This document shows, piece by piece, positions 52,038-60,410 of a stretch of DNA of 64,000 bases. The notes under the pieces were generated by a model, which worked only from the letters and a program-made list of their open reading frames with translations, did not search any database and was not told the origin of the DNA. Where the stretch lies: contig NZ_CP108370.1 in NCBI RefSeq assembly GCF_035953295.1, forward strand, positions 1,488,001-1,552,000, written 5' to 3'. The first letter of the stretch is position 1. The number at the start of each line of letters is the position of its first letter. The translations under genes were made by a program, and so were the position numbers. The stretch comes from Streptomyces sp. NBC_01335 (lineage in GTDB: Bacteria > Actinomycetota > Actinomycetes > Streptomycetales > Streptomycetaceae).

Positions 52038-52286
52038 GCTGACCCCCTGCTCCTCTCCGCACGCTCGCGCCCTCGCGCGTCTTCGAGCGTTCCTCCCCGC
52101 GTGACTTCACCCGCACGACAGCACCCTCCCCTCCCCTCGCACCACTGACGGCTTCCGCTCCGCCTCGCGCCGCCCCCGGGCCGCGTACGGCGGGGCCGGC
52201 CGGCCTACCCAGGCACGTCCAGCGCCCTCCCGCCACGTCCAGCGCCCTCCCCCGTCATCCCCAGCGCCCTCCCACCACACCCCGCG

Positions 52287-52331
52287 CATCCAGCACATCC
52301 AGCACATCCAGCACATCCAGCACATCCAGCA
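52287..52331. repeat. Five tandem copies of a 9-base repeat
   Basis: CATCCAGCA occurs five times without a break. It lies in the leader between the Cys leader peptide and the binding-protein gene. The number of copies could vary by slippage. Confidence 0.9.
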
Positions 52332-52395
52332 CCCGACCGGTACATCCGGCACTTCCGGCGTGCCCGGCACCTCCCGGCACGCCCCCGACGAATCT

Positions 52396-52406
52396 GGAGC
52401 AGCTCC
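52396..52406 (+). promoter_or_regulatory. Ribosome site that can self-pair, ahead of the binding protein
   Basis: GGAG (52396-52399), loop CAG, CTCC (52403-52406) forms a tiny hairpin over the only Shine-Dalgarno of the gene at 52410. It could be an occluded ribosome site released by leader translation; the stem is short, so this is tentative. Confidence 0.35.
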
Positions 52407-52409
52407 GTC

Positions 52410-53342
52410 ATGCCCCGCACCCGGCACACCGTCGCCTTCGCCCTGATCACCGCCGCCACCCTCGCCCTCGCCGGGTGCGGAACGGGCGAGCCCACCACGA
52501 CGCAGGCGGCCGGCACCCCCGCCCAGGACACCCCGAAGGACGACGTGGTGTCCTCCGTGAAGAAGGACGACGCGGCGGCGGCCCTGCTGCCCGCGGACGT
52601 CCGCTCGGCGGGCACGCTGAGAATCGCCAGTACGGCGGGCTCACCACCGAGTTCGTTCTACGAGGCGGACGGCAAGACGCTCTCCGGCGCGGACGTCGAC
52701 TTCTCCGACGCGGTGGCCCGCAAACTCGGCCTGAAACTCCACCGCGAGATCGCCTCCTTCGAGGCGATCCTGCCGGCGCTCGGCAGCGGCAAGTACGACC
52801 TGGGCACCGGGAACTTCGGCGTCACCGAGGAGCGGCGCAAGACGATCGACTTCGTCACCTACATCAACGACGGCCAGGGCTTCGCCGTGCGCAACGACAG
52901 CAAGCTGAAGGAGGTCACCGACCTCACGCAGCTCTGCGGCCTGAAGGTCGCCACGGGGGCGGGGACCACCTTCGAGGTGACGCTGGAGAAGAACAAGAGC
53001 CTGTGCACCGCGGCGGGCAAGAAGCCCTACACCGTGCAGACCTTCGCCGACCCGACCTCCATCTGGATCGGGCTCCAGCAGGGCCGGATCGACGTGGTGA
53101 TGTCGACCATCAACGGGCTGCGCTACGCGGTGACCCAGCAGAAGGACGTCCGCTTCCTCAACGAGTTCAAGCGGCTCGACGTCGGCTTCGCCTTCAAGAA
53201 GGGCACCCCGCTGGCCCCCGCCTTCCAGGCCGCGGTGAACAGCCTCAAGGCGGACGGCACCTACGACCGCATCCTGAAGAAGTGGGGCACCTCCGAGTCG
53301 GCGATCGAGACCTCGCAGATCTCGCCTCCCGAGATCGGTTGA
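52410..53342 (+). CDS. ABC transporter substrate-binding lipoprotein
   Basis: This 310-residue protein has a lipoprotein signal with lipobox LALAGC (Cys near residue 22). After a linker of about 40 residues comes a type 2 periplasmic-binding fold of the polar amino-acid family (SBP_bac_3): TLRIASTAGSPPSSFYEADG, DVDFSDAVARKLGLKLHREI, FEAILPALGSGKYDLGTGNF, ERRKTIDFVTYINDGQGF, VATGAGTTFEV and a final YDRILKKWGTSESAIE. It is the outside receptor of the importer whose permease and ATPase lie on the opposite strand. The ligand is probably a sulfur-containing amino acid or organosulfur compound, judging from the monooxygenases and the Cys leader. Confidence 0.92.
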   Translation: MPRTRHTVAFALITAATLALAGCGTGEPTTTQAAGTPAQDTPKDDVVSSVKKDDAAAALLPADVRSAGTLRIASTAGSPPSSFYEADGKTLSGADVDFSDAVARKLGLKLHREIASFEAILPALGSGKYDLGTGNFGVTEERRKTIDFVTYINDGQGFAVRNDSKLKEVTDLTQLCGLKVATGAGTTFEVTLEKNKSLCTAAGKKPYTVQTFADPTSIWIGLQQGRIDVVMSTINGLRYAVTQQKDVRFLNEFKRLDVGFAFKKGTPLAPAFQAAVNSLKADGTYDRILKKWGTSESAIETSQISPPEIG

Positions 53343-53385
53343 GTCCGCGCGGCGGCTTACCGCACACCGGCGGCGCCGGGGCGGC

Positions 53386-54594
53386 TCAGCAGTCGCAACC
53401 GCAGTCGCAGTCGCAACAGCCGCATCCGTCGCAGCAGTTCGAGCAGCAGTCGCACCCGTCACAGCAGTCGCTGCAGTCCATGCCGTTGCAGAGCCCCTGC
53501 CGCCGCTCGCGCGACCAGGGTCCGTCGTAGGTGCCGCAGCACATCTGGCAGGTGCAGGCGAGCCCGGCCCAGACCAGGCAGCCGGCGATGAGCCCGCGCC
53601 GGTCGCGGGGCGGCCGCGGGGGCTCGGGCGGCGGTTCCGCGGGACCACCGGGAGCGTGCGGACCACCGGGGGCGTACGGATTGCCAGGGGCGTACGGGTT
53701 GCCGGGAGGCGGCCCGTACGCCCCCCGGTGCCCGCAGGAGTCGGTGGCGAAGGCGCGGTCCACCGCGCGGCGCAGTTCGTGCACCAGCAGGACGTGCACC
53801 AGCTTGCCGTCGCCGAACTCCGCGTCGGCCAGCGCCAGACGCACCCCGCGCACCGCGTCGTCGCAGAGCCGCCGGGCCTCGGCGAGCGGGGTCCCGGTGG
53901 CGGTGAGCGGGTTCCACGCCCCCGCCTCGGCATCCGCCCGCTGGTCCTCCACCGCGTCGAGGAGGTGGGCCAGCCGCCCGAAGAGCCGTCCCGCCTCCGC
54001 GAGCGGGGCCGCGTTGCCCGGCCGCCCGGCGAGGACGGCGGTGTGCGCGAAGGCGGCGGCGGTGGCCGTCTCGGTGGGTTCGGTGACGACGAGCAGCGGA
54101 GTGCCCGTCACGGCCAGCGCCTCGATCCCGCCCTGCCGGTCCACCGCGTCCAGCAGGACCGCGGTGTCGAAGCCGAGCGCCGCGCCGCTCCGGGCCCCGG
54201 CCCGGTCCCAGCCCGCCGCGACCCGGCGGGCGGCGGCGGCGACCGGACGGTGCGCCAGCAGCCCGTCCCGGTCGGCGACATGGTCGCGCACCTTGGCGGA
54301 GGCGAGCACCAGGGAGACGGCGGCGGCGAGCTTCGCCCCCTCGCCCACGGCGACGGGCGCGGTCCGCATGGCGCGCAGCGGGCACGGACCGGCGGTGCGC
54401 CGTCCGGCCGGGACCGGTCCGGTCTGAGCCTCCGTCAGGACCGAGACGATCAAGCCGTCATAGTTCGTCACGATCCGGGCGAACTGTCCGTGGTCGGCGC
54501 GGAGAGCGAGGCAGAGCCCGCAGAGATGGGCCATCCACTCGGCTTTGAGCCCTTCGCTCAGCCGGTGCGTACAGGGCCTGACGATTCCGAACAC
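53386..54594 (-). CDS. DUF5685 family protein with Cys-rich C-terminus
   Basis: GTG 54594 (FGIVRPCTHRLSEG) follows GGGGGGAAC; the product has 402 residues. The body is helical and Ala-rich, with Cys residues placed as CTHRL, HLCGLCLALR, and GPCPLRAM near the N-terminus, typical of DUF5685. A Pro/Gly linker (GNPYAPGNPYAPGGPHAPGG) leads to a tail of about 55 residues containing roughly 20 Cys (CCDGCDCCSNCC, then DGCGCCDCDCGCDC at the very end). The tail looks metal-binding, like a metallothionein, or palmitoylation-like membrane anchoring in other systems. The function is unknown. It is convergent with the binding-protein gene. Confidence 0.85.
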   Translation of the reverse strand: MFGIVRPCTHRLSEGLKAEWMAHLCGLCLALRADHGQFARIVTNYDGLIVSVLTEAQTGPVPAGRRTAGPCPLRAMRTAPVAVGEGAKLAAAVSLVLASAKVRDHVADRDGLLAHRPVAAAARRVAAGWDRAGARSGAALGFDTAVLLDAVDRQGGIEALAVTGTPLLVVTEPTETATAAAFAHTAVLAGRPGNAAPLAEAGRLFGRLAHLLDAVEDQRADAEAGAWNPLTATGTPLAEARRLCDDAVRGVRLALADAEFGDGKLVHVLLVHELRRAVDRAFATDSCGHRGAYGPPPGNPYAPGNPYAPGGPHAPGGPAEPPPEPPRPPRDRRGLIAGCLVWAGLACTCQMCCGTYDGPWSRERRQGLCNGMDCSDCCDGCDCCSNCCDGCGCCDCDCGCDC

Positions 54595-54907
54595 GAGCGT
54601 TCCCCCCGAGAACCTGAACGACGGGTCCGCGACGCCTCGCACACCCACGCGTCGGTCATCGTACCGATCCGGTCGTTCACTCGTACGCCCTCTACATCAC
54701 CCGTACGGTCGCGGGCATCCTATTTTCTTCCTACAAGCCCCCTTATTCGGTCGGAACCCTGACGAACCGCCACATGTTCTGCATCAGTAGCGTCACGAAT
54801 CGCCTGCGCGCCGACTATCCACTTGGCGCGCTATCCGCATGATGGACGACCATAGGGATACGAAAGACATGCGGAACATCAGAGAACCGCGGTGAGAGGA
54901 GGCGTCC
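54595..54907. other. Divergent region between DUF5685 and sepF genes
   Basis: About 310 bases, AT-richer than the surroundings (for example ATCCTATTTTCTTCCTAC near 54717). It should contain both promoters. I see no operator or RNA I can name. Confidence 0.4.
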
Positions 54908-55351
54908 ATGGGATCGGTACGCAAGGCGAGCGCCTGGCTGGGCCTCGTGGAGGACAACGACGAGCGCTACTACGACGACGAGTACTCCGAAGGCGCCGAA
55001 ACGGGCACGCACGGCCAGGCATGGGTGACCGACCCCCGGGTCCAGGTCGCCTCCGAGGCGGCCGAGGAGCGGGAGCGCCGCATCGCCACGGTGACCCCGG
55101 ACAGCTTCCGGGACGCGCGCACCATCGGCGAGCTGTTCCGGGACGGCGTCCCGGTCATCCTGAACCTCACGGCCATGGACCCCGCCGACGCCAAGCGCGT
55201 GGTGGACTTCGCCGCCGGGCTGATCTTCGGCCTGCGCGGTTCGATCGACCGGGTCGCCACCCGCGTCTTCCTGCTGACCCCTGCCCACACCCACGTGGTC
55301 AGCGGCGAAGCCTCCGGCCGGCAGACCGGCGGCTTCTTCAACCAGAGCTGA
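54908..55351 (+). CDS. sepF: SepF-like cell division protein
   Basis: This 147-residue protein is preceded by GAGAGGAGG. The N-terminus [25 protein letters not shown] is the SepF form (amphipathic membrane helix plus acidic stretch; quoted in parts: [14 protein letters not shown]). Residues about 55-140 are the SepF core ([54 protein letters not shown]). SepF anchors and bundles FtsZ in Gram-positives. Streptomyces have several SepF paralogues; this shorter one is not next to ftsZ/yl mB genes here, so it is probably one of the accessory SepF-like proteins rather than the main one. The gene is single and convergent with the acyl-CoA dehydrogenase. Confidence 0.9.
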   Translation: MGSVRKASAWLGLVEDNDERYYDDEYSEGAETGTHGQAWVTDPRVQVASEAAEERERRIATVTPDSFRDARTIGELFRDGVPVILNLTAMDPADAKRVVDFAAGLIFGLRGSIDRVATRVFLLTPAHTHVVSGEASGRQTGGFFNQS

Positions 55352-55411
55352 GCAGGGCGCTCGCCAACACGCCCCGGACTCCGGCCCGCCGTCGCGCACG
55401 GCCGGGCGGCC

Positions 55412-56629
55412 CTACCGGAAGGCGTCCAGGCCGGTGAGCGCCTTGCCCAGCACCAGCTGGTGCATCTCGACGGTGCCCTCGTACGTGAGCACCGACTCCA
55501 GGTTCGTCGCATGCCGCATCACCGGGTACTCCAGCGAGATCCCGTTGGCACCGAGGACGGTGCGTGAGGTGCGGCAGATCTCGATCGCTTCCCGCACGTT
55601 GTTGAGTTTCCCGAAGCTGACCTGTTCCGGGCGGAGCGAGCCCGCGTCCATCCGGCGGCCCAGATGGTGGGCGAGCAGGATGCCCTTGTGGAGTTCCACC
55701 GCCATGTCCGCGAGCTTGGCCTGGGTGAGCTGGAAGCCTCCGATGGGCCGGCCGAACTGTTCCCGGGTCCGCGCGTAGTCGACGGCAGCCTCGAAGCTCG
55801 ACCGCGCGGCGCCCATGGCGCCCCAGACGATCCCGTACCGCGCGTGGCTCAGACAGCTGAGCGGCCCGCGCAGCCCCGTCACGCCCGGCAGCACCGCGTC
55901 GGCGGGCAGCCGCACCCCGTCGAGCACCAGCTCGCTGGTGACGGAGGCGCGGAGCGACCACTTGTGCCTGATCTCCGGCGCGGAGAATCCGGGGCTGTCC
56001 GTGGGCACGACGAATCCCCGGACGCCCCGCCCCGCGTCGCCCTCGTCGGTCTGCGCCCAGACGACGGCGACCCCGGCGACCGAACCGTTGGTGATCCACA
56101 TCTTGCGGCCGGTGAGGATCCAGTCGTCCCCGTCGCGCTTCGCGTGCGTCCGCATCCCGGCGGGGTCGGAGCCGTGGTCGGGCTCCGTCAGCCCGAAGCA
56201 GCCGATGACCTCGCCCGCCGCCATGGCGGGCAGCCACCGCTCCTTCTGCTCCTCGGAGCCGTAGCGGTGGATCGCGTACATGGCGAGCGAGCCCTGTACG
56301 GAGACGAGTGAGCGGATCCCCGAGTCGGCGGCTTCCAGCTCCAGGCAGGCGAGGCCGTACTGGACGGCCGAGGCGCCCGCGCAGCCGTACCCCTTCAGGG
56401 ACATGCCCAGTGCGCCGAGCGAACCGAGTTCGCGGGCCAGCTCGCGGATGACGGGCAGCTCGCCCTGTTCGTACCACTGGGCGATGTGCGGCAGCACCCG
56501 GTCGGCGGCCCAGGCGCGGACCGCTGCGCGGATCGCGAGGTCCTCGGGGTCGAGGAGGTCGTCGATGCCGATCGGGTCGCCCGGATCGAACGGGGGCGGC
56601 TTCGGCCGGTCGTGCTCGGTGCTCTGCAT
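55412..56629 (-). CDS. Acyl-CoA dehydrogenase, glutaryl-CoA dehydrogenase-like
   Basis: This 405-residue flavoenzyme has the full acyl-CoA dehydrogenase fold: GLTEPDHGSDPAGMRTHAKR, WILTGRKMWITNGSVAGVAV, YARTREQFGRPIGGFQLTQA, and the catalytic Glu in VLTYEGTVEMHQLVLGKALT. The TYEGT context and overall sequence are closest to glutaryl-CoA dehydrogenases, which convert glutaryl-CoA to crotonyl-CoA in lysine and aromatic catabolism, though a related acyl-CoA substrate is possible. It stands alone. The ACTAGCG-type operator at 56702, 73 bases upstream, matches the aldehyde dehydrogenase site at 6417, suggesting one regulator for both. Confidence 0.9.
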   Translation of the reverse strand: MQSTEHDRPKPPPFDPGDPIGIDDLLDPEDLAIRAAVRAWAADRVLPHIAQWYEQGELPVIRELARELGSLGALGMSLKGYGCAGASAVQYGLACLELEAADSGIRSLVSVQGSLAMYAIHRYGSEEQKERWLPAMAAGEVIGCFGLTEPDHGSDPAGMRTHAKRDGDDWILTGRKMWITNGSVAGVAVVWAQTDEGDAGRGVRGFVVPTDSPGFSAPEIRHKWSLRASVTSELVLDGVRLPADAVLPGVTGLRGPLSCLSHARYGIVWGAMGAARSSFEAAVDYARTREQFGRPIGGFQLTQAKLADMAVELHKGILLAHHLGRRMDAGSLRPEQVSFGKLNNVREAIEICRTSRTVLGANGISLEYPVMRHATNLESVLTYEGTVEMHQLVLGKALTGLDAFR

Positions 56630-56701
56630 GGTTCCTCCGGCGGCTCGCGCGGTGTCCGGGCCGTGGGCCGCAGCCCTGTCCGGCGGTCCGGATCCCGAAA
56701 A

Positions 56702-56716
56702 ACTAGCGGTGGTAGT
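56702..56716 (-). promoter_or_regulatory. Operator-like site shared with the aldehyde dehydrogenase
   Basis: ACTAGCGGTGGTAGT matches ACTAGCGCTGTTAGT at 6417-6431 at 13 of 15 positions, with outer ACTA/TAGT arms intact. Each lies 70-105 bases upstream of a leftward catabolic dehydrogenase gene. Confidence 0.5.
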
Positions 56717-56743
56717 CAGACTTCGCGCGGCCGACGCTACGGC

Positions 56744-58618
56744 TCAGCGGGACGCGCGTCCAGAGCCGGTCGCCTCGGCCGGTTCGCGTCGCGCCACAGG
56801 CACCTCACGGCCGGCCCGGAGGCCGCCCCGCTCCTGGTGGTCCGGTGTGCGGGGGCCGGCGATCCGGGGCTCGGGCCCCGTACGGCGGGGGTCCGCCGCG
56901 CACTCCATGGACCGCGGCAGCCGCAGCGCGGCCAGCGCGCCGAGCAGCAGCAGCCCGGCGCTGACCAGCAGGGTGAGGTGGAGGCCGTGGACGAACGCGT
57001 GCCGCGCGGTGGACCGCACCAGCCCCCCGGCCGGGCCGCCGAGCCGGTCCGCCACCTGGTACGCCTCGCCGAGGGAGTGTGCGGCGGCGCTGCCCGCGGC
57101 GGCCGGTACGCCCTCCTTGTGCAGGGCGGCGAGGCCGGGGGCGTAGGCGGCGTTCATGACACTGCCCAGCAGGGCGATCCCGAGCCCGGCGCCGAGCTGG
57201 TACGAGGTCTCCCCGATCGCCGCCGCACCGCCCGCGCGGTCGGCCGGAACGTCGTTGAGCATCGACTCGTAGGCGCCGAAGAGGGTGGTCTGGAGCCCGA
57301 AGCCCAGCAGGACGAAGCCGGCCGTCATCAGGGCGGGGCGGTCGTGCCCGCCCATCAGCGTCAGCAGCAGCACCGACCCCGCCGTCAGCACGAAGCCGAG
57401 CCCGACCATCCTGCGGGGGCCGAGGCGGCGCAGGGTGTACATGCCGGTGGCCCCGGCGGCCATGGCCGCGAAGGTCAGCGGGAGCAGCCGCAGTCCGGTC
57501 CTGAGCGGGCTGAGGTCCAGGACGAGCTGGAGGTACTGGACGGCGATGAGTTCGAGGCCGACCAGGGCCAGCATGGCGAGGACGATGCAGCCGACCGCCG
57601 TGGCGAAGGCGGGCCGGGCGAACATGCCGATGTCGATCAGCGGGTGCGTGCGCCGCCGCTGGCGGCGGACGAACAGCACGAGGAAGAGCACCCCGGCCAC
57701 CAGCGGGACGAGCGAGGCCGGATCGAGGACGCCCTCCCCCGCGCCCATCCGCTTGACGCCCAGGACGGCACCGAGCACCCCGGCGGCGGCCATCAGCGCG
57801 CCGAGCACGTCCCACGGGCCCTTGCCGGAGCCGCGCGACTCCGGCAGCAGCCGGCGCCCGACCGGGAGCACCAGCGCCATCAGCGGGACGTTGATCAGGA
57901 AGACCGAGCCCCACCAGTAGTGCTCGACGAGGAAGCCGCCGATGACCGGGCCGGTGGCAGCGCCGACGGCGGCGACCGCCGTCCAGACCCCGATGGCGAC
58001 GGCCCGCTCGCGGCGGTCGGGAAAGACCTGGCGCAGGATCGACAGGGTGGCCGGCATGATCATCGCGCCGCCGACCCCGAGCAGGGCGCGGGCGGCGACG
58101 AGTATCCCGGGGCTGCCCGCGAAGGCGGCGAGCGCGGAGGCGGCACCGAAGAGGGCGTAACCGCAGAGCAGCACCCGCCGTCTGCCGACCCGGTCCCCGA
58201 GGGTGCCGAAGAGGATCAGCAGCGAGGCGCAGACCAGCGGGTAGGCGTCCACGATCCACAGCAGGGCCACCGGGCCGGGCCGCAGGTCCTCGGTGACGGC
58301 GGGCACGGCGACGTGCAGCACGGTCGAGTCGAGCGCGACCAGCAGCAGGCTGAGGCAGAGGACGACGAGAACGACCCAGCGGTTTCGGCCGGGGCCGCGT
58401 CCGGAGCGGGCGGAGTCGGTGCCGCCGCCGCTCGGGGTCGTACCGGGGGCTGGGCCCGTATCGCTCGCACCGGTGCCGCCCGGGGGCGTACGGGAGGCGG
58501 GGCCGGCGTCCTCGTCGCTCGTGCGCGCACTCGTGCTCGTGCTCGTGCTCGTGCTGGAGGCGGAGCTCTTGCCGGTGGCTGGGCGCGGGGCGCTCGGGGC
58601 CGTGTTCCTCCCGGACAT
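56744..58618 (-). CDS. MFS drug exporter, DHA2 family (14 spans)
   Basis: ATG 58618 (MSGRNTAPSAP) has GGGAGGT six bases upstream; the product has 624 residues. The first 75 residues are disordered, with a (Ser-Thr)n run encoded by a GTGCTC microsatellite (on the plus strand). Fourteen hydrophobic spans follow, with MFS signatures FGTLGDRVGRRRVLLCG (motif A), LLGVGGAMIMPATLSILRQV, and GPVIGGFLVEHYWWGSVFLI (motif C). This is the DHA2 multidrug/EmrB-QacA group, which exports drugs or cations by proton antiport. It has no adjacent MarR/TetR gene, so regulation and substrate are unclear. Confidence 0.92.
   Translation of the reverse strand: MSGRNTAPSAPRPATGKSSASSTSTSTSTSARTSDEDAGPASRTPPGGTGASDTGPAPGTTPSGGGTDSARSGRGPGRNRWVVLVVLCLSLLLVALDSTVLHVAVPAVTEDLRPGPVALLWIVDAYPLVCASLLILFGTLGDRVGRRRVLLCGYALFGAASALAAFAGSPGILVAARALLGVGGAMIMPATLSILRQVFPDRRERAVAIGVWTAVAAVGAATGPVIGGFLVEHYWWGSVFLINVPLMALVLPVGRRLLPESRGSGKGPWDVLGALMAAAGVLGAVLGVKRMGAGEGVLDPASLVPLVAGVLFLVLFVRRQRRRTHPLIDIGMFARPAFATAVGCIVLAMLALVGLELIAVQYLQLVLDLSPLRTGLRLLPLTFAAMAAGATGMYTLRRLGPRRMVGLGFVLTAGSVLLLTLMGGHDRPALMTAGFVLLGFGLQTTLFGAYESMLNDVPADRAGGAAAIGETSYQLGAGLGIALLGSVMNAAYAPGLAALHKEGVPAAAGSAAAHSLGEAYQVADRLGGPAGGLVRSTARHAFVHGLHLTLLVSAGLLLLGALAALRLPRSMECAADPRRTGPEPRIAGPRTPDHQERGGLRAGREVPVARREPAEATGSGRASR
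58530..58556. repeat. Hexanucleotide microsatellite in the exporter gene
   Basis: GTGCTC repeats about four to five times inside the disordered N-terminal region of the DHA2 exporter. Six bases keep the frame, so length changes alter only the Ser-Thr linker. Confidence 0.8.
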
Positions 58619-59093
58619 CTGCGTACCTCCCATGTGTCCCTCGCGCTCGGCGGACCGGAGCGGCAATGGTGCGCGGCGCCCCCGGGGCCCGGCATCGACG
58701 GGCGAGTGAGCCGTCAGCGTACGCGAGTGCACCGCTGTCACACGTGGCCCAGCTCATACCCTCCGTCACGGGCGTTGTGGCGTGCGCCACACTTCTGCCC
58801 GTCCGGCGCCCGCTCTCCCGCGCCCGCGCCGGGAGGGCGGGACCTCCTTCCCTCCAGGAGAGCGGGGGCGGCGGAAAGGCCGGCAAATACCGACGGCGAC
58901 TTCTTCCGCGAAATGGAGTGGCCGTCACCGCGGCCTTGACGGAACTACCCGGAAGGAGGAGAAGGGCCGATCCTGTTGTTTTTTCTCCGGGACCGGAAAA
59001 CGGCACGTCCGGCGACATGGGTCACATCACATCGTCATCACAAACCCGTGGGATCGACCGGGTCACACACTCACTCGCTGTAACGTCGATTGG
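58619..59093. other. Divergent intergenic region
   Basis: About 475 bases between the exporter and the PAP2 gene. Near 59020-59060 the sequence is AT-richer and has short repeats of TCACAT/TCATCAC. TAACGT at 59081 is a possible -10 element just before the PAP2 start. No gene is supported. Confidence 0.4.
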
Positions 59094-60104
59094 GTGCGTA
59101 CCGACATCTTTGCCCGGCTGGACCGGGAGCCGGAACCGCCGAAGATAGAGATCCCGCGGATGAGCCGTCACCGTGTGGCCCTCTTCGGCGGGACGTTGGC
59201 GTTCTATCTCGTCATCGTCTACCTGGTCCTGATCTCGTCGTGGCTGGTGGCCCTGGACTGGAAGGTCATGCTCTTCCGGCCGTACCAGCAGTGGCCGTCG
59301 CTGCACGCCTTCCTCGACTACTACGTCGTGCTGGGCCAGCGCGGACCGACCGCGGTGATGATCGCGAGCTGGCTCGGCTGGCGTTCCTGGCGTCAGCACA
59401 CCTTGCGCCCCCTGCTCACGCTGGGGGCCGCACTGCTGCTGCTCAACGGGTCCGTGGGCGGCGTCAAGATCTTCCTCGGGCGGCTCGGCCCGCACTACGC
59501 GACGCAGATCGGATCGGCCGAGCTCTTCGCCGGCGGCGATATATTTCCGTCCGGACACACCGCGAACGCCGTCGTGACCTGGGGAATCCTCGCCTACCTG
59601 GCCACCACGCCGAAGGCCCGGCGCTATCTGTCGGCCATCTCGGCGACGGTGTCGCTGGGCGTGGGACTCACCACCGTGTACATCGGCACGCACTGGCTCA
59701 GCGACGTCCTGCTGGGCTGGGCGGCCGGGCTTCTGGTCCTCCTGGCCCTGCCCTGGGTGGAGCCGCTCGTCACCCAGGCCGAGCAGCTGATCCTGGCCGC
59801 GCGCGAGCGCTGGCGGCAGCGGCGGAGCCGCGGGGCCGCGGGCATCTCCGTCCCGGTCGCGGCGGGCGGGCACCGTCCGGTGCGACCGCTCGGCGCGGAC
59901 CCCGACGAGGCCGTGGCCGTGGCCGTGGGGACCGACGGCGCTCCGGGGCTCATGCCCGCCGGTGCGGCCGCCCGTACCCGACCGGCTCCGCACGCGGTAC
60001 GCACGGAGCGCGCCCCGGGAGCACCGGCCGGTTCACGGCGGCCGTCGCACCCGGACCGGCCACCCCGGTCCACCGCAGCCCCGGCCCGCCCGATGGGCGG
60101 CTGA
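59094..60104 (+). CDS. PAP2-family membrane phosphatase
   Basis: GTG 59094 (RTDIFARLDREPEP) gives 336 residues; the message may be nearly leaderless. About six membrane spans are seen (for example VALFGGTLAFYLVIVYLVLI and LLTLGAALLLLNGSVGG). The three PAP2 motifs are present as KIFLGRLGP, DIFPSGHTANAVV and GTHWLSDVLLGWAAG, supplying the two catalytic His residues and an Asp. Family members dephosphorylate lipid phosphates such as undecaprenyl pyrophosphate or phosphatidic acid at the outer face. The last 100 residues are a disordered cytoplasmic tail rich in Ala, Arg and Pro, which is longer than usual. A terminator follows at 60125. Confidence 0.9.
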   Translation: MRTDIFARLDREPEPPKIEIPRMSRHRVALFGGTLAFYLVIVYLVLISSWLVALDWKVMLFRPYQQWPSLHAFLDYYVVLGQRGPTAVMIASWLGWRSWRQHTLRPLLTLGAALLLLNGSVGGVKIFLGRLGPHYATQIGSAELFAGGDIFPSGHTANAVVTWGILAYLATTPKARRYLSAISATVSLGVGLTTVYIGTHWLSDVLLGWAAGLLVLLALPWVEPLVTQAEQLILAARERWRQRRSRGAAGISVPVAAGGHRPVRPLGADPDEAVAVAVGTDGAPGLMPAGAAARTRPAPHAVRTERAPGAPAGSRRPSHPDRPPRSTAAPARPMGG

Positions 60105-60124
60105 CCGCGCCGGCGCACGCAGGG

Positions 60125-60154
60125 CGGAGGCCCCGGCTCCGGCCGGGGCCTCCG
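60125..60154. terminator. Bidirectional terminator
   Basis: A 12-bp stem CGGAGGCCCCGG with its complement and a six-base loop lies between the convergent PAP2 and I78 genes. Confidence 0.75.
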
Positions 60155-60194
60155 TCGTGCCCGGGGCCCGCGGGACCCTCCGGGCCCCGGTGGG

Positions 60195-60410
60195 TCAGCC
60201 GATCCAGCAGCGGGTCACGGTGGAGTCCTCGACCTGGAAGTTGATGCGCCCGGTGCGGAACTCCATGGTCAGGATCGTGCCCGGCGGGACGGCCCGGACC
60301 GTGGTCCAGCCGTGCGCCACGGCCCTTCGCTCGGCGGTCGTGGTGTCCAGGCCGACGTACGGCCCGGGCGGGTCGTCGGGCTGGACGGGCGGGGTCGGTA
60401 GGGATGCCAT
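60195..60410 (-). CDS. Peptidase inhibitor I78 family protein
   Basis: ATG 60410 (MASLPTPPVQPDDPPG) follows GGAAGGT; the product has 71 residues. It has the I78 core: PYVGLDTTTAERRAVAHGWT, then VRAVPPGTILTMEFRTGRIN and VEDSTVTRCWIG, with the usual Trp and a single Cys near the C-terminus. I78 proteins are small serine protease inhibitors related in fold to potato inhibitor I. No signal peptide is visible, so it is probably cytoplasmic. Confidence 0.85.
   Translation of the reverse strand: MASLPTPPVQPDDPPGPYVGLDTTTAERRAVAHGWTTVRAVPPGTILTMEFRTGRINFQVEDSTVTRCWIG

Larger units (their letters stand above)
51774..52409. other. Divergent control region of the organosulfur locus
   Basis: About 640 bases. 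From left: the promoter of the leftward operon (51866-51895), the leader peptide gene (51966-52037), C-rich sequence with three copies of CCAGCGCCCTCCC (52219, 52239, 52261), a 9-base tandem repeat (52287-52331) and a ribosome site that can fold on itself (52396-52406). No larger gene is supported. Confidence 0.6.

Noticed and set aside
52287..52331. A CRISPR array or Cys-Trp-Met repeat peptide on the minus strand
   Set aside because: The repeats are only nine bases with no spacers. The minus-strand frame encoding repeated Cys-Trp-Met has no ribosome site and no recognisable protein.
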